A program made the position numbers and the translations under genes. The notes beneath the pieces were generated by a model. The model was not told where the DNA came from. It did not search any database and saw only the letters and a list, made by a program, of their open reading frames with translations. Positions 1 through 7,366 of a stretch of DNA of 64,000 bases are shown here, in pieces (within the stretch, counting starts at the first letter, position 1; the number at the start of each line of letters is the position of its first letter). This stretch comes from JACKAL01 sp964400355 (GTDB taxonomy: Bacteria > Bdellovibrionota > Bdellovibrionia > Bdellovibrionales > JAGQZY01), in assembly GCA_964400355.1 (NCBI GenBank), contig CAYNTO010000004.1:62001-126000 (forward strand), read 5' to 3'.

Positions 1-22
1 AACCCCACGGAGAAGTGGGGTT
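1..22. terminator. Hairpin at window edge, possible terminator
   Basis: A perfect 8-bp stem (AACCCCAC / GTGGGGTT) encloses the loop GGAGAA. No T-run follows on the + strand. On the minus strand any T-run would lie outside the window, so it may be the terminator of a minus-strand gene or a bidirectional terminator. The stretch from 23 to 138 shows nothing else I can support. Confidence 0.4.
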
Positions 23-138
23 GTGCTGCGGAATGTCGCGATGCGGAGCTGGTTTATCAATCAGTTTAGCCTGATTGGGTGGCTAAAAGGCGTCCCTCAG
101 AAATTTCTCGGGAACGGCTTACGTTTAATAAGTCATCG

Positions 139-567
139 CTAATCGATAATGATTTTCACGCTCGCGGTATCAAAGCACACAGCAACTTTTCGGATGTCTG
201 AGTACTTGATCTCGGTGTTGAGGCGTTGCAGGTAATCGAGCGAGGATTGGGAAAGATTCTCGCACAGGCCAGCGACCTCTGTTTGTGAGCCATCAACTTC
301 TAGCCACACAGTGTGGTCTTCCTCGGTGAGGTCCACTGTTACTGAGCCTTTGATGTTTTTTGTCTTTGAGCTGAGCGGCTTGAACTTTATAAAGGCTTCT
401 TCCCAACAGAATCCATAACCTGTGCTCTCGCAAATACTCGGGAGCTTGATGCCGCGGTAGGAACCGAGAACGACCGTGCTGCTGGAGGTGTTTTCTACGG
501 TGAGGGTTTGGGCAAATGCTGGAGATGAGAGGAGGAGGGTTGCGGAGATTGTGATGAGGGCTTTCAT
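139..567 (-). CDS. Small exported protein of unknown function
   Basis: This is a 142-residue protein with a clear Sec signal peptide (MKALITISATLLLSSPAFA, then QT). I chose the ATG at 567 because it directly precedes the signal peptide and has AAAGGA 6 bp upstream; an in-frame ATG at 636 would add an unlikely N-terminal tail. The mature part has four Cys (in ICESTGYGFCWEE, GLCENL and VAVCFD), compatible with periplasmic disulfides, and is probably beta-rich. I do not recognise the family. A good sigma70-like promoter lies upstream, and the gene is divergent from the exported protein at 759. Confidence 0.75.
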   Translation of the reverse strand: MKALITISATLLLSSPAFAQTLTVENTSSSTVVLGSYRGIKLPSICESTGYGFCWEEAFIKFKPLSSKTKNIKGSVTVDLTEEDHTVWLEVDGSQTEVAGLCENLSQSSLDYLQRLNTEIKYSDIRKVAVCFDTASVKIIID

Positions 568-601
568 GGTTTTTCCTTTGTGGCGGTTGAAGTGGATGGA
601 G

Positions 602-630
602 GAATAACTTAAGTGCTCGGGGAATATCAA
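602..630 (-). promoter_or_regulatory. Sigma70-like promoter for the 139-567 gene
   Basis: On the minus strand TTGATA (625-630) is followed after 17 bp by TTATTC (602-607), which would place the start of transcription about 30 bp before the ATG at 567. The prediction rests on hexamer match and spacing only. Confidence 0.45.
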
Positions 631-758
631 TGGCAATGACGAATCTGAAGGGTGTTGTCACTTTTTTACAGTCACGGGACTGAGCCTTTGTCCTGAAGAT
701 TGCAGTTGGGAGGGCTTTTGGATCCCCCCTTCGAGGGAATTGCGGTCTAATGGAGTCT

Positions 759-1238
759 ATGAAATACGCTCTATTATTTTTAGTTGGATGCATTGTGTGC
801 AGCTTGGCTTGGGCCGTGATTCCTCCTCCTTCTGAACTCGTAGGAGATATGAATGACAACTCACTCGAAGCTATTCCCATCTGTAATCACTGGAGCTGTG
901 CCGCTCCCTGCAAAGCGATTCATGCCCAGGCAAAGAAGGCTTTAAAGTCGGAGTCTGTCACGGATTGCATGATGACATTATTCTTTAAAGAATCCACGTG
1001 CAACACTCATGGTCCTCAAGAAGAGGGGAATCAGGGCAATCCCGAGGAAGGGTTTGGCTTGTGCACACTGGAAACGAGTTCGGACTTGCGCGCGACTCGC
1101 GGGCCTAACTGTATCGCGGCAAGTCCCACAAATGTGACCGCGCAAATTTTATGTTGTCGTGATATCATGAAAAAATTCAGTAAAGCGGGTTCTTATTTTG
1201 GGCCTGTTCGCCGTTCAGAGGTACCAAAATGTTTATAA
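759..1238 (+). CDS. Small exported protein with a lysozyme-like (SLT) motif
   Basis: This is a 159-residue protein beginning MKYALLFLVGCIVCSLAWA, a typical signal peptide. An in-frame ATG at 750 is possible, but it adds an acidic residue before the signal peptide, while ATG 759 is preceded by GGAG. The segment FFKESTCNTHGPQEEGNQGNPEEGFGLC resembles the catalytic-Glu and glycine region of soluble lytic transglycosylases (pattern ES-x-CN ... G-GLC), and the later DIMKKF fits the helix that follows in that fold. The mature protein has many Cys, so it is probably disulfide-bonded in the periplasm. The transglycosylase reading is an inference from short motifs; a non-enzymatic secreted protein is also possible. 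The next gene overlaps by 10 bp, suggesting coexpression. Confidence 0.7.
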   Translation: MKYALLFLVGCIVCSLAWAVIPPPSELVGDMNDNSLEAIPICNHWSCAAPCKAIHAQAKKALKSESVTDCMMTLFFKESTCNTHGPQEEGNQGNPEEGFGLCTLETSSDLRATRGPNCIAASPTNVTAQILCCRDIMKKFSKAGSYFGPVRRSEVPKCL

Positions 1239-1729
1239 AATCTTACGCTTTTTTTGCCATTTCATTTTTAATTTCTAATGCCGAAGCCGCGCAGAAGCTC
1301 GCTCACTTTTCTCCCGGCGAATATGTTTTGCGCACGGGTGAAGAGAAGAACTGCCCAGCGGGGGAGTTTAGCGTTACCGACGATGGGGAACTGGCGCTCA
1401 CCGGCGTTTACCTCTTTGAACTTAAAAATTCTAAGGCGCGCGTGGCCGACAACCTGGACACTAAGGGCCAATGTTTTTATGACGGCGAAGACTCAATGGA
1501 CGTTGTAAATGATTCCACCATTTTGGTGAACAAAGAGACGTACAAATGTGGCGAGCTGACAAAGCACATTCTCACCCGAAAAGTGATCGTTAAAAAAGAT
1601 GTGATCAATCTTGAAGTCGAGCAAGAAGGCGAGCCCAAATTTAAATTTAGCTGCTCGTGGTTCATCGATAAGCGCAAAATCAATTCAGTAAAGGCGCCAA
1701 AGAAATCTAGAGCTACTCCATCGAAGTGA
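1229..1729 (+). CDS. Small exported protein, function unknown
   Basis: This is a 166-residue protein with a signal peptide (MFIKSYAFFAISFLISNAEAA). The start codon lies inside the last codons of the preceding gene, which points to translational coupling. The mature domain contains the pairs ...NCPAGEF..., ...GQCFYDG..., ...YKCGEL... and ...FSCSWF..., so four Cys are well placed for disulfides. It looks like a small periplasmic or secreted beta-domain. I do not recognise the family. Confidence 0.7.
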   Translation: MFIKSYAFFAISFLISNAEAAQKLAHFSPGEYVLRTGEEKNCPAGEFSVTDDGELALTGVYLFELKNSKARVADNLDTKGQCFYDGEDSMDVVNDSTILVNKETYKCGELTKHILTRKVIVKKDVINLEVEQEGEPKFKFSCSWFIDKRKINSVKAPKKSRATPSK

Positions 1730-1754
1730 TCTTTGGCAAACGAAGGCAACTGGT

Positions 1755-1858
1755 TACTTCCGTAGCGGAGGTAGCGGCTAAGAGTTCACTTCCGTTCCGG
1801 AAGTGAAAAGAGGGGTCTCTAAGAATTCATGAATGCTTGAATTCGAGAATTCATGAAT
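1755..1858. repeat. Cluster of palindromes between convergent genes
   Basis: Two adjacent hairpins share the arm core ACTTCCG: an 8-bp stem at 1755-1773 (loop TAG, one G-T pair) and a perfect 10-bp stem at 1785-1807 (loop TTC). They are followed by two exact copies of GAATTCATGAAT at 1823-1834 and 1847-1858, 24 bp apart, each containing the palindrome ATTCATGAAT. The cluster lies between the convergent gene at 1229 and spoVG and has no T-run. A transcription barrier or a protein-binding site is possible. Confidence 0.5.
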
Positions 1859-1933
1859 CCTTAGTCCTTGCAGGGGCCCCGAGACACAATCCGATCATTT
1901 GCGATCAGACAACACCCGAAACTTCTTCGGTGA

Positions 1934-2236
1934 CTACTCGTCGAAGCGGCGGGAGTCGATCTTGCCAAGGGACTCGCCCATCGACTCGATCTCTTTTTTA
2001 TATTCTTTGAAGACCGCGTTTTCAATCATTTCGCGGGTCTCTTGGTTGAGAGGATGGGCAATGTCGCGGAATTGGCCGTCTTTTCGCTTTTTGCTCGGCA
2101 TGGCAACAAACAAACCCTCATTGCCCAGAATGACCTTTAAATCGCGCACAACGAAACAGTTGTCCAATGTAATGGTAACATAGGCTTTGAGACGATCCTC
2201 ATTGACGGGGTAGATCTTTACTTCGGTGATTTCCAT
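1934..2236 (-). CDS. spoVG: SpoVG-family nucleic-acid-binding regulator
   Basis: This is a 100-residue protein with the full SpoVG core: MEITEVKIYPV near the start, LKAYVTITLD, FVVRDLKVI, and GLFVAMPSKKRKDGQFRDIAHP. The ATG at 2236 is preferred because GGAGAG lies about 5 bp upstream and it matches the usual N terminus; an in-frame ATG further upstream would add 12 unlikely residues. The family is known in Firmicutes as a developmental regulator that binds DNA or RNA, and it also occurs in spirochaetes and deltaproteobacterial or Bdellovibrio lineages. The C-terminal tail is short and charged. It is monocistronic, with a candidate promoter about 65 bp upstream. Confidence 0.93.
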   Translation of the reverse strand: MEITEVKIYPVNEDRLKAYVTITLDNCFVVRDLKVILGNEGLFVAMPSKKRKDGQFRDIAHPLNQETREMIENAVFKEYKKEIESMGESLGKIDSRRFDE

Positions 2237-2278
2237 AATGCTCTCCATGTTGCGGTTCCTGGGACACGTCAATTCTTA

Positions 2279-2329
2279 CTAACGGCGGAATCCGACCTGG
2301 ACTTTAGTGAAGGGTGGCAAACTTCTCAA
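2279..2329 (-). promoter_or_regulatory. Candidate spoVG promoter, sigma70-like with overlapping sigma28-like match
   Basis: On the minus strand TTGAGA (2324-2329) and TAAAGT (2301-2306) are 17 bp apart. The same TAAAG also begins a weaker FliA-like match, TAAAGTCC followed by 12 bp and GCCGTTAG (2279-2286), against the sigma28 consensus TAAAGTTT-N11-GCCGATAA. Both readings come from hexamer comparison alone. The rest of the 2237-2555 gap shows nothing convincing. Confidence 0.4.
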
Positions 2330-2555
2330 AGTTGACTCACTTCGAGACACTGGGTCCCTCAGAATAGACACACGACCATGGAGAAGTGGTTAAAGAGCGA
2401 CAACGGAAAAAAAGTCAGCTCCATGCGCCCGAGAGCCTTAAGAGCCGACTTTTATGAGTATGAAAATGGACGCTAGTGAGTCGTGCAGACGTGTAGGCCT
2501 CAGTAAACAGGTGGAATCCTATTTCCATCCCGAGGGGACTGCACCCGCGTAAGAT

Positions 2556-3134
2556 CTACTGAACCGTGGCGCTAGTTTCGCGCTGGTCATGCTTGCCTTC
2601 GGCGAACTCTTCCACGATTTTTTTATTAAACGCCGGGAGATCCTTTGGACTGCGGCTCGTTACTAAACCTTTATCGACAACCACTTCTTGGTCGACCCAT
2701 TGAGCACCCGCATTTTTAAGATCGGTTTTGATCGAGCCGTAAGAGGTCACTTGGCGTCCTTCGAGGACATCGGCCTCGGCCAGTAACCATGGGCCGTGGC
2801 AAATAGCTGCAACTGGTTTTTGCTGAGGGCCGCGGAAAAATCCTTGAACAAACTCCACGGCGCCCACGTCATTACGTAGAGTGTCGGGGTTCATCACGCC
2901 TCCGGGGATCAACAGGCCATCGTACTCTCCCGCGGAAACATCTTTTACCTGTTTATCCACTTTTACTTTTGGACCCCAATCTTTATCCTTCCAAGATTTT
3001 ATTTCGCCGGACTCTAGCGAGATGACCTCGGTGGTGGCTCCAGCATCTTCAATCGCTTTTTTGGGCTCGACGAGTTCGGAGTGTTCAAAGCCGTTGGTGG
3101 CGAGGATCGCGATTTTTTTACCTTTGAGTTTCAT
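2556..3134 (-). CDS. PfpI/DJ-1 family class I glutamine amidotransferase-like protein
   Basis: This 192-residue protein opens KKIAILATNGFEHSELVEP and carries the nucleophile elbow AAICHGPWLL with the conserved Cys-His pair, plus YDGLLIPGGVMNPD. This is the PfpI/YhbO/YfkM layout of the DJ-1 superfamily, whose members act as general stress proteins with glyoxalase or deglycase-like activity, or as oligomeric peptidases in archaea. The length is typical. ATG 3134 has AAGGAG upstream. The Lys- and Asp-rich insert (ESGEIKSWKDKDWG) matches the YfkM/YhbO subgroup. It is probably cytoplasmic and stress-related, though the substrate cannot be read from sequence. Confidence 0.88.
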   Translation of the reverse strand: MKLKGKKIAILATNGFEHSELVEPKKAIEDAGATTEVISLESGEIKSWKDKDWGPKVKVDKQVKDVSAGEYDGLLIPGGVMNPDTLRNDVGAVEFVQGFFRGPQQKPVAAICHGPWLLAEADVLEGRQVTSYGSIKTDLKNAGAQWVDQEVVVDKGLVTSRSPKDLPAFNKKIVEEFAEGKHDQRETSATVQ

Positions 3135-3270
3135 GAGCTTCTCCTTTGAATTGATTTTGCATTGGTGTTCATAGTGCTAAGTTGCGTTTATAGTACAAAG
3201 AGTCGGGGGAGAAGAGTTGCACCTCTCATTTAATTGATGTTTAGAAAACTAAACACATCTGCAGTCTAAA

Positions 3271-3322
3271 TTTAGTGCACGGTGGAGTTGTCGTGATTTA
3301 GTGCACGGTGGAGTTGTCGTGA
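3271..3322. repeat. 26-bp perfect tandem duplication at a gene end
   Basis: Positions 3271-3296 and 3297-3322 are identical 26-bp units beginning TTTAGTGCACGG. The second unit encodes the last residues and the stop codon (TAA, 3298-3300 read on the minus strand) of the NmrA-like gene, and the first lies directly downstream. Since 26 is not a multiple of three, the extra unit would be read in another frame. Confidence 0.9.
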
Positions 3323-4176
3323 ACGAGCTTTGCAATATAGCTCTCTAGCGTGGTGGAGCCATGCACGGGATTTGGGGGCCGTTTGAATTTTCCGTGCAAC
3401 GTCACTTCCGTCATCTTGGCCATGGACTGTGCCGACTCGGGGGAGAATCCCTGGTCGAGAAGAGTATCCACCCATTGGTCTTCGGGCACCACATGAACGC
3501 GCACGTCGCGGCCCAAAAATTTTCCAAAGGCTCGAGCCACCTCGCGCGGCGTGTACTGCCGTGGGCCTTCCACGTAATAGATTCCTTGGGAGGTGATCGG
3601 TTCCGTCATGAGTTTTGCACCGAACTCCCCAAGATCTTTTGGTGACACCATGGAGAGCTTAAAATTTTCTGGATAAAACGATGGGATGTAGCCGTGATCA
3701 CGCGCTGTTTGTAAAAATCCATCCCAGTTACTCATGTAATACGCGCCGCGCACCACACTCAATGGGATTTCACTCTCGCGCAGGCCCTCTTCCATTTCGT
3801 AGAGTATACCGAGGTCACCGATGCCGTCGCCCTTCGTTGCGCCGTAAGTGGATTCCGCAACAACTTTTTTAATCGGCGTGCCGACCAAGGCTTCGAGCAT
3901 ATTTTGCACCGATTGCTTTTCCATCTGCACGCTGTCCTTAGTAAAATCGCCCGGGGGGTTGAGCATAAACAAGCGCTCACCCTTTTGAAAAATATCGTGG
4001 AGAGACTCGGTATCGTAAACATCGGCGACGGCAACCTTGGCACCTTGCTGTTCCAGTTCTTGAACTTTTTGTTTTTGAGGAGAGTGGGTGACAATCGTCG
4101 TGGCTTTACCCATTGTCAGTAGGCGATGCGTGAGTGCGGATCCAACGTGGCCTGTGGCGCCAATAACTATATCCAT
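3298..4176 (-). CDS. NmrA-like NAD(P)-binding Rossmann-fold protein
   Basis: This 292-residue atypical short-chain dehydrogenase starts MDIVIGATGHVGSALTHRLL, where GATGHVG is the dinucleotide-binding motif, followed by VTHSPQKQKVQELEQQGAKVAVADVYD. No catalytic YxxxK was recognised; VAEST is followed by YGATKGDG in place of it. NmrA-like proteins include redox sensors and quinone reductases. ATG 4176 was chosen because GGAGGG sits 5 bp upstream; an in-frame start at 4224 would add a hydrophilic tail. The 3' end is involved in a 26-bp duplication. The substrate is not predictable, and it is probably a monocistronic cytoplasmic oxidoreductase or sensor. Confidence 0.85.
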   Translation of the reverse strand: MDIVIGATGHVGSALTHRLLTMGKATTIVTHSPQKQKVQELEQQGAKVAVADVYDTESLHDIFQKGERLFMLNPPGDFTKDSVQMEKQSVQNMLEALVGTPIKKVVAESTYGATKGDGIGDLGILYEMEEGLRESEIPLSVVRGAYYMSNWDGFLQTARDHGYIPSFYPENFKLSMVSPKDLGEFGAKLMTEPITSQGIYYVEGPRQYTPREVARAFGKFLGRDVRVHVVPEDQWVDTLLDQGFSPESAQSMAKMTEVTLHGKFKRPPNPVHGSTTLESYIAKLVHDNSTVH

Positions 4177-4284
4177 CATACCCTCCATGATGCAAAAAGA
4201 TTGTTGCCTGAATATAGCGCACATTTTAAAATGAAGGATCTACGTGATGATTCGTAGATGTTTAGATTTGATCACATTCGGCGC

Positions 4285-4572
4285 TTAAGAATTATTTTTT
4301 TGAGCCTTAGCCACGTCAACGTATTTTACGCGCAGATCCGATAGCAAATGTTTTAAAAACTGGCTCTCTTCGCTCGAGAGGTTGCCCGCAGTTTTCTGTT
4401 CCAGCACTTCCAGCATATCGATGTTGAATTGCGCGACAGTGAGTTCAACTTCGGTGGTATTGGAGTGGGGGTTTGGCACCAAACCCAAAGACATAGCTGC
4501 GGCTGATCCGAGAGAGTAGAGAAGTGTGGAAAATGAGGCCTCTACGCGTTGCTGAGTTTCGGTTGTCGTCAT
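4285..4572 (-). CDS. DUF1844 family protein
   Basis: This 95-residue protein matches the DUF1844 pattern: FSTLLYSLGSAAAMSLGLVPNP near residue 15, then FNIDMLEVLEQKTAGNLSSEE and LLSDLRVKYVDVAK. These proteins are common in deltaproteobacteria and relatives and have no established function. ATG 4572 overlaps the stop of the upstream gene as ATGA and has GGAGGA nearby, so translation is probably coupled to the membrane protein before it. An in-frame ATG at 4620 is less likely because it lies well inside the upstream gene. Confidence 0.85.
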   Translation of the reverse strand: MTTTETQQRVEASFSTLLYSLGSAAAMSLGLVPNPHSNTTEVELTVAQFNIDMLEVLEQKTAGNLSSEESQFLKHLLSDLRVKYVDVAKAQKNNS

Positions 4573-5459
4573 AAATCCTCCGAGGGTTTGTAAAGTTCTT
4601 TTTTGTAGTGTTCGATCCACTGATCGCGCAAATGAACGTACAAAGAGTAGTAGCTAGTCTTGTTGTAGTTCGTCAACACGGGAAACAGCAAGCTCGGCGC
4701 CATGTAGCGAGGCACGGTTTCGGAGTTGGCCGGGCGCAGGCTTTGCTCGAGCATAAGGCGCGACCATTTGTGGCTATCGCGCACACTGTAAAAGGAAAGC
4801 TCGTTGCCGCGATGATGAGTCCACGGCAGAAAAAACAAAAAATATTGCAGCGCCGAGAGCAGCGACGCCCGCTGAGTCACGGTGTGAAAAAACAATTCCT
4901 GAGTCACCGCAAGAATCTCTTCCAACTCCTGATCGCTTAGCGCTTCGATGAGCGCCGGGTGGGCCATAAACCAGTGCGTACGGCCCGACGCGAAGAGGAG
5001 GACATTGTGACGAATGGGTACTTGTGACGATATGATCCAGCGTGGGGGGGCCCCGTTGACCCTGGTTAGTTTCTGGGCAAGACGGGTTGTGCGCAAATAC
5101 TGAGGCCCGTGTTCTGCCTCCAAATTGTTCATCCACAAATAGATACGAGGAAACTGTGTGAGTGCAAAGAAAAACAGAAGAGCTGGACCTAATATAAAAA
5201 ACGCCACAGCACCCGCAGTCATGTAGAGCACCAACAAAAACAGTACCGTGACCGCGCTTAAGGCGAACCACAGTCGTTCACGTAAAAATTCCAGCGAATG
5301 AGAGCGAAACATAGTGCCTGAGAGAATAAAAAAATTGAGAATTAAAGCAAGGTATACCGCAATCTTCTGCATGGCGATATACGGGCGCTGTGTGCGCAAA
5401 ATGATTGATTCTCCCTCGATGAGAAAGAAAAATAATACTTCTGGGGAATATCGGTCCAT
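4569..5459 (-). CDS. Membrane protein with degenerate M48-like peptidase domain
   Basis: This is a 296-residue protein with hydrophobic segments at about 34-48 and two at 64-102, then a soluble region. Residues 152-192 read NVLLFASGR ... HPALIEALSDQELEEILAVTQELFFH, which follows the M48 (HtpX/Ste24) pattern of a substrate-groove strand, then L-x-D-x-E-L-E-x-(I/V)-L-A before the zinc helix. Where HExxH should be there is only TQELFFH, so the first zinc His is replaced and the spacing is off. I therefore infer an inactive or very divergent M48-like protein. I chose ATG 5459, with GGGGA about 9 bp upstream, since a longer reading would overlap moxR on the opposite strand. It is divergent from moxR with only 40 bp between and coupled to DUF1844 by ATGA. 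Confidence 0.7.
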   Translation of the reverse strand: MDRYSPEVLFFFLIEGESIILRTQRPYIAMQKIAVYLALILNFFILSGTMFRSHSLEFLRERLWFALSAVTVLFLLVLYMTAGAVAFFILGPALLFFFALTQFPRIYLWMNNLEAEHGPQYLRTTRLAQKLTRVNGAPPRWIISSQVPIRHNVLLFASGRTHWFMAHPALIEALSDQELEEILAVTQELFFHTVTQRASLLSALQYFLFFLPWTHHRGNELSFYSVRDSHKWSRLMLEQSLRPANSETVPRYMAPSLLFPVLTNYNKTSYYSLYVHLRDQWIEHYKKELYKPSEDL

Positions 5460-5499
5460 TTGCGGTCGTCCCCGCTGGTAGCCGTAGCAAGGAGAGATT

Positions 5500-6489
5500 A
5501 TGAGCTTAGATTTAGCAACGCTGAACGCATCCATCCAAAAAGAGAGCCAATTCATAGATAAAATGTTCCAGGAAGTTTCCAAAGTCGTCGTTGGCCAAAG
5601 GGAAATGATCGAAGGAATCATTATGGGGCTTCTCACTGGGGGACACGTGCTCCTTGAGGGCGTGCCGGGGCTTGCAAAAACTCTTACCATTTCGAGCGTC
5701 GCAAAAGCCATATCGCTGCACTTTCAGCGCGTTCAGTTTACACCCGATCTTTTACCCTCGGACCTTATCGGAACCATGATCTTTAATCCCAAGACGGGAG
5801 AGTTTTCGCCCAAGATTGGGCCGATCTTTACCAACATTCTTCTTGCCGATGAGATCAATCGTGCGCCCGCGAAAGTGCAATCGGCGCTTCTTGAGTGTAT
5901 GGCCGAAAAGCAAGTGACCATCGGCGATAAAACCTACAAGCTCGAAAGCCCATTTTTAGTTCTCGCAACACAGAATCCCCTTGAGCAAGAGGGGACCTAT
6001 CCACTTCCGGAAGCGCAGATGGATCGTTTTATGTTTAAGATCGTGGTGGATTATCCCAACAAGGCCGATGAGATCGAAATCATGACCCGCATGGGGACTG
6101 ACAACACACCGGAGATGACATCGGTGATCACCAAAGAGGAGTTACTCAAGGCGCGCAACATTGTCGATATGATCTATGTGGACACCAAGGTGCAAAATTA
6201 CATCGTTGATCTGGTCATGGCCACGCGCAATCCCATGGAGTACGGTTTAGGAAAACTTCAAGATTTGATTCAAGTTGGAGGCTCTCCACGCGCAACCATC
6301 AGCCTGGTGCGCGCGGCAAAAGCCCATGCATTTTTAAACAAACGTGGCTTTGTCACCGGCGACGACGTAAAAGCAGTGGCGTACAATGTTCTCCGTCACC
6401 GTTTAATTCTATCCTTCGAAGCCGAAGCGGAAAATATAAAAAGCGACAATGTGATCAGTGATCTCCTTGGGCAGGTGGAGGTTCCTTAA
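5500..6489 (+). CDS. moxR: MoxR-family AAA+ ATPase
   Basis: This is a 329-residue AAA+ ATPase of the MoxR class with Walker A GVPGLAKT (54-61), Walker B LLADE (114-118), sensor ATQNP (156-160) and the family segments FTPDLLPSDLIG and PLPEAQMDRF. MoxR ATPases act as chaperones with VWA-domain partner proteins, and those partners follow here. ATG 5500 has AAGGAGAG 5-6 bp upstream. It heads a seven-gene operon (moxR, DUF58, membrane protein, batA, batB, TPR, batD). The family is linked to envelope stress and aerotolerance in Bacteroidetes and spirochaetes; the role here is inferred. Confidence 0.95.
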   Translation: MSLDLATLNASIQKESQFIDKMFQEVSKVVVGQREMIEGIIMGLLTGGHVLLEGVPGLAKTLTISSVAKAISLHFQRVQFTPDLLPSDLIGTMIFNPKTGEFSPKIGPIFTNILLADEINRAPAKVQSALLECMAEKQVTIGDKTYKLESPFLVLATQNPLEQEGTYPLPEAQMDRFMFKIVVDYPNKADEIEIMTRMGTDNTPEMTSVITKEELLKARNIVDMIYVDTKVQNYIVDLVMATRNPMEYGLGKLQDLIQVGGSPRATISLVRAAKAHAFLNKRGFVTGDDVKAVAYNVLRHRLILSFEAEAENIKSDNVISDLLGQVEVP

Positions 6490-6490
6490 C

Positions 6491-7366
6491 TTGGCCTTAC
6501 CTCCCGAAATCGCAAAAAAGATCAAACTGCTGGAGATCAACACACGCAAGCTCGTCAACTCCACGTTTGCCGGTCAATACCATTCTGCCTTTAAGGGCCA
6601 AGGGATGACGTTTTCTGATTTTCGCGAGTATGTGCCTGGTGATGACGTGCGCGCCATTTCGTGGAACCTTACCGCGCGCACTGGTAAAACCTATATTAAG
6701 AAATATGAGGAGGAGCGCGAGCTCACTATGATTCTTGCGGTGGACGTGAGTGGTTCCATGGTCTTCGGCTCGAAGAGCTATCTGAAGGGCGAAGTGGCGA
6801 CCCACTTGGCCGGGCTCTTGGGATTTGCCGCCTCCAAAAACAACGACAACGTGGGGCTTTTGCTTTTTTCAAATCAGGTGGAGCACTTTGTGCCGCCCAA
6901 AAAAGGACGCGGACACATTCAACGTATTTTGCGCGATCTCTACTTTCACCAACCCAATTCGACACAAACCCGCATAGACTGCGTGTCGGAATTTTTATCT
7001 GGTTTTTTGAAAAAGCGCGCCACTGTTTTTATCATGTCGGACTTTCTCACTGAAGAATCGTTTGCCAGTTCTCTGAAGCGCCTCTCACGCAAACACGAGG
7101 TCATCGCGGTCACCGTGAGCGATAAGGCCGAGGCACAAATTCCTAACTTGGGTCTGATCGACATTTATGATGCCGAGGCGGATGAAGTGGTGACCCTCGA
7201 CACGGGCTCCAGTGCTTTTCGTAAACAAGTTTTCGATGAACACAAGCGATTGAGTGCCTTACGGGATTCGGAATTTCGCCGCACCCGAGTGGACAACATT
7301 CGGGTCGATAACGATGAAGACTTTATGGATCCACTGATCCAGTATTTTCGCTCGAGGGTGAAGTAA
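6491..7366 (+). CDS. DUF58 protein with VWA-like domain
   Basis: This 291-residue protein has the DUF58 signature FREYVPGDDVRAISW (44-58) and a VWA-type MIDAS sequence DVSGSM (85-90). TTG 6491 is chosen because GGAGG (6476-6480) lies 9 bp upstream; a GTG at 6458 inside moxR would add 11 residues and lacks a good site. DUF58 proteins are regular neighbours and presumed clients of MoxR ATPases. No transmembrane segment is visible, so it is probably cytoplasmic or peripheral. It starts 1 bp after the moxR stop and its stop overlaps the next start (TAATG). Confidence 0.92.
   Translation: MALPPEIAKKIKLLEINTRKLVNSTFAGQYHSAFKGQGMTFSDFREYVPGDDVRAISWNLTARTGKTYIKKYEEERELTMILAVDVSGSMVFGSKSYLKGEVATHLAGLLGFAASKNNDNVGLLLFSNQVEHFVPPKKGRGHIQRILRDLYFHQPNSTQTRIDCVSEFLSGFLKKRATVFIMSDFLTEESFASSLKRLSRKHEVIAVTVSDKAEAQIPNLGLIDIYDAEADEVVTLDTGSSAFRKQVFDEHKRLSALRDSEFRRTRVDNIRVDNDEDFMDPLIQYFRSRVK

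Noticed and set aside
2378..2476. A 32-codon ORF (MEKWLKSDNGKK...) in the spoVG-pfpI gap
   Set aside because: No Shine-Dalgarno sequence or convincing promoter precedes it, and it matches nothing I know. It may be chance.
3272..3475. Minus-strand ORF ending HDNSTVH, like the end of the NmrA-like protein
   Set aside because: It is an out-of-frame reading that picks up the duplicated 26-bp unit, not a second gene.
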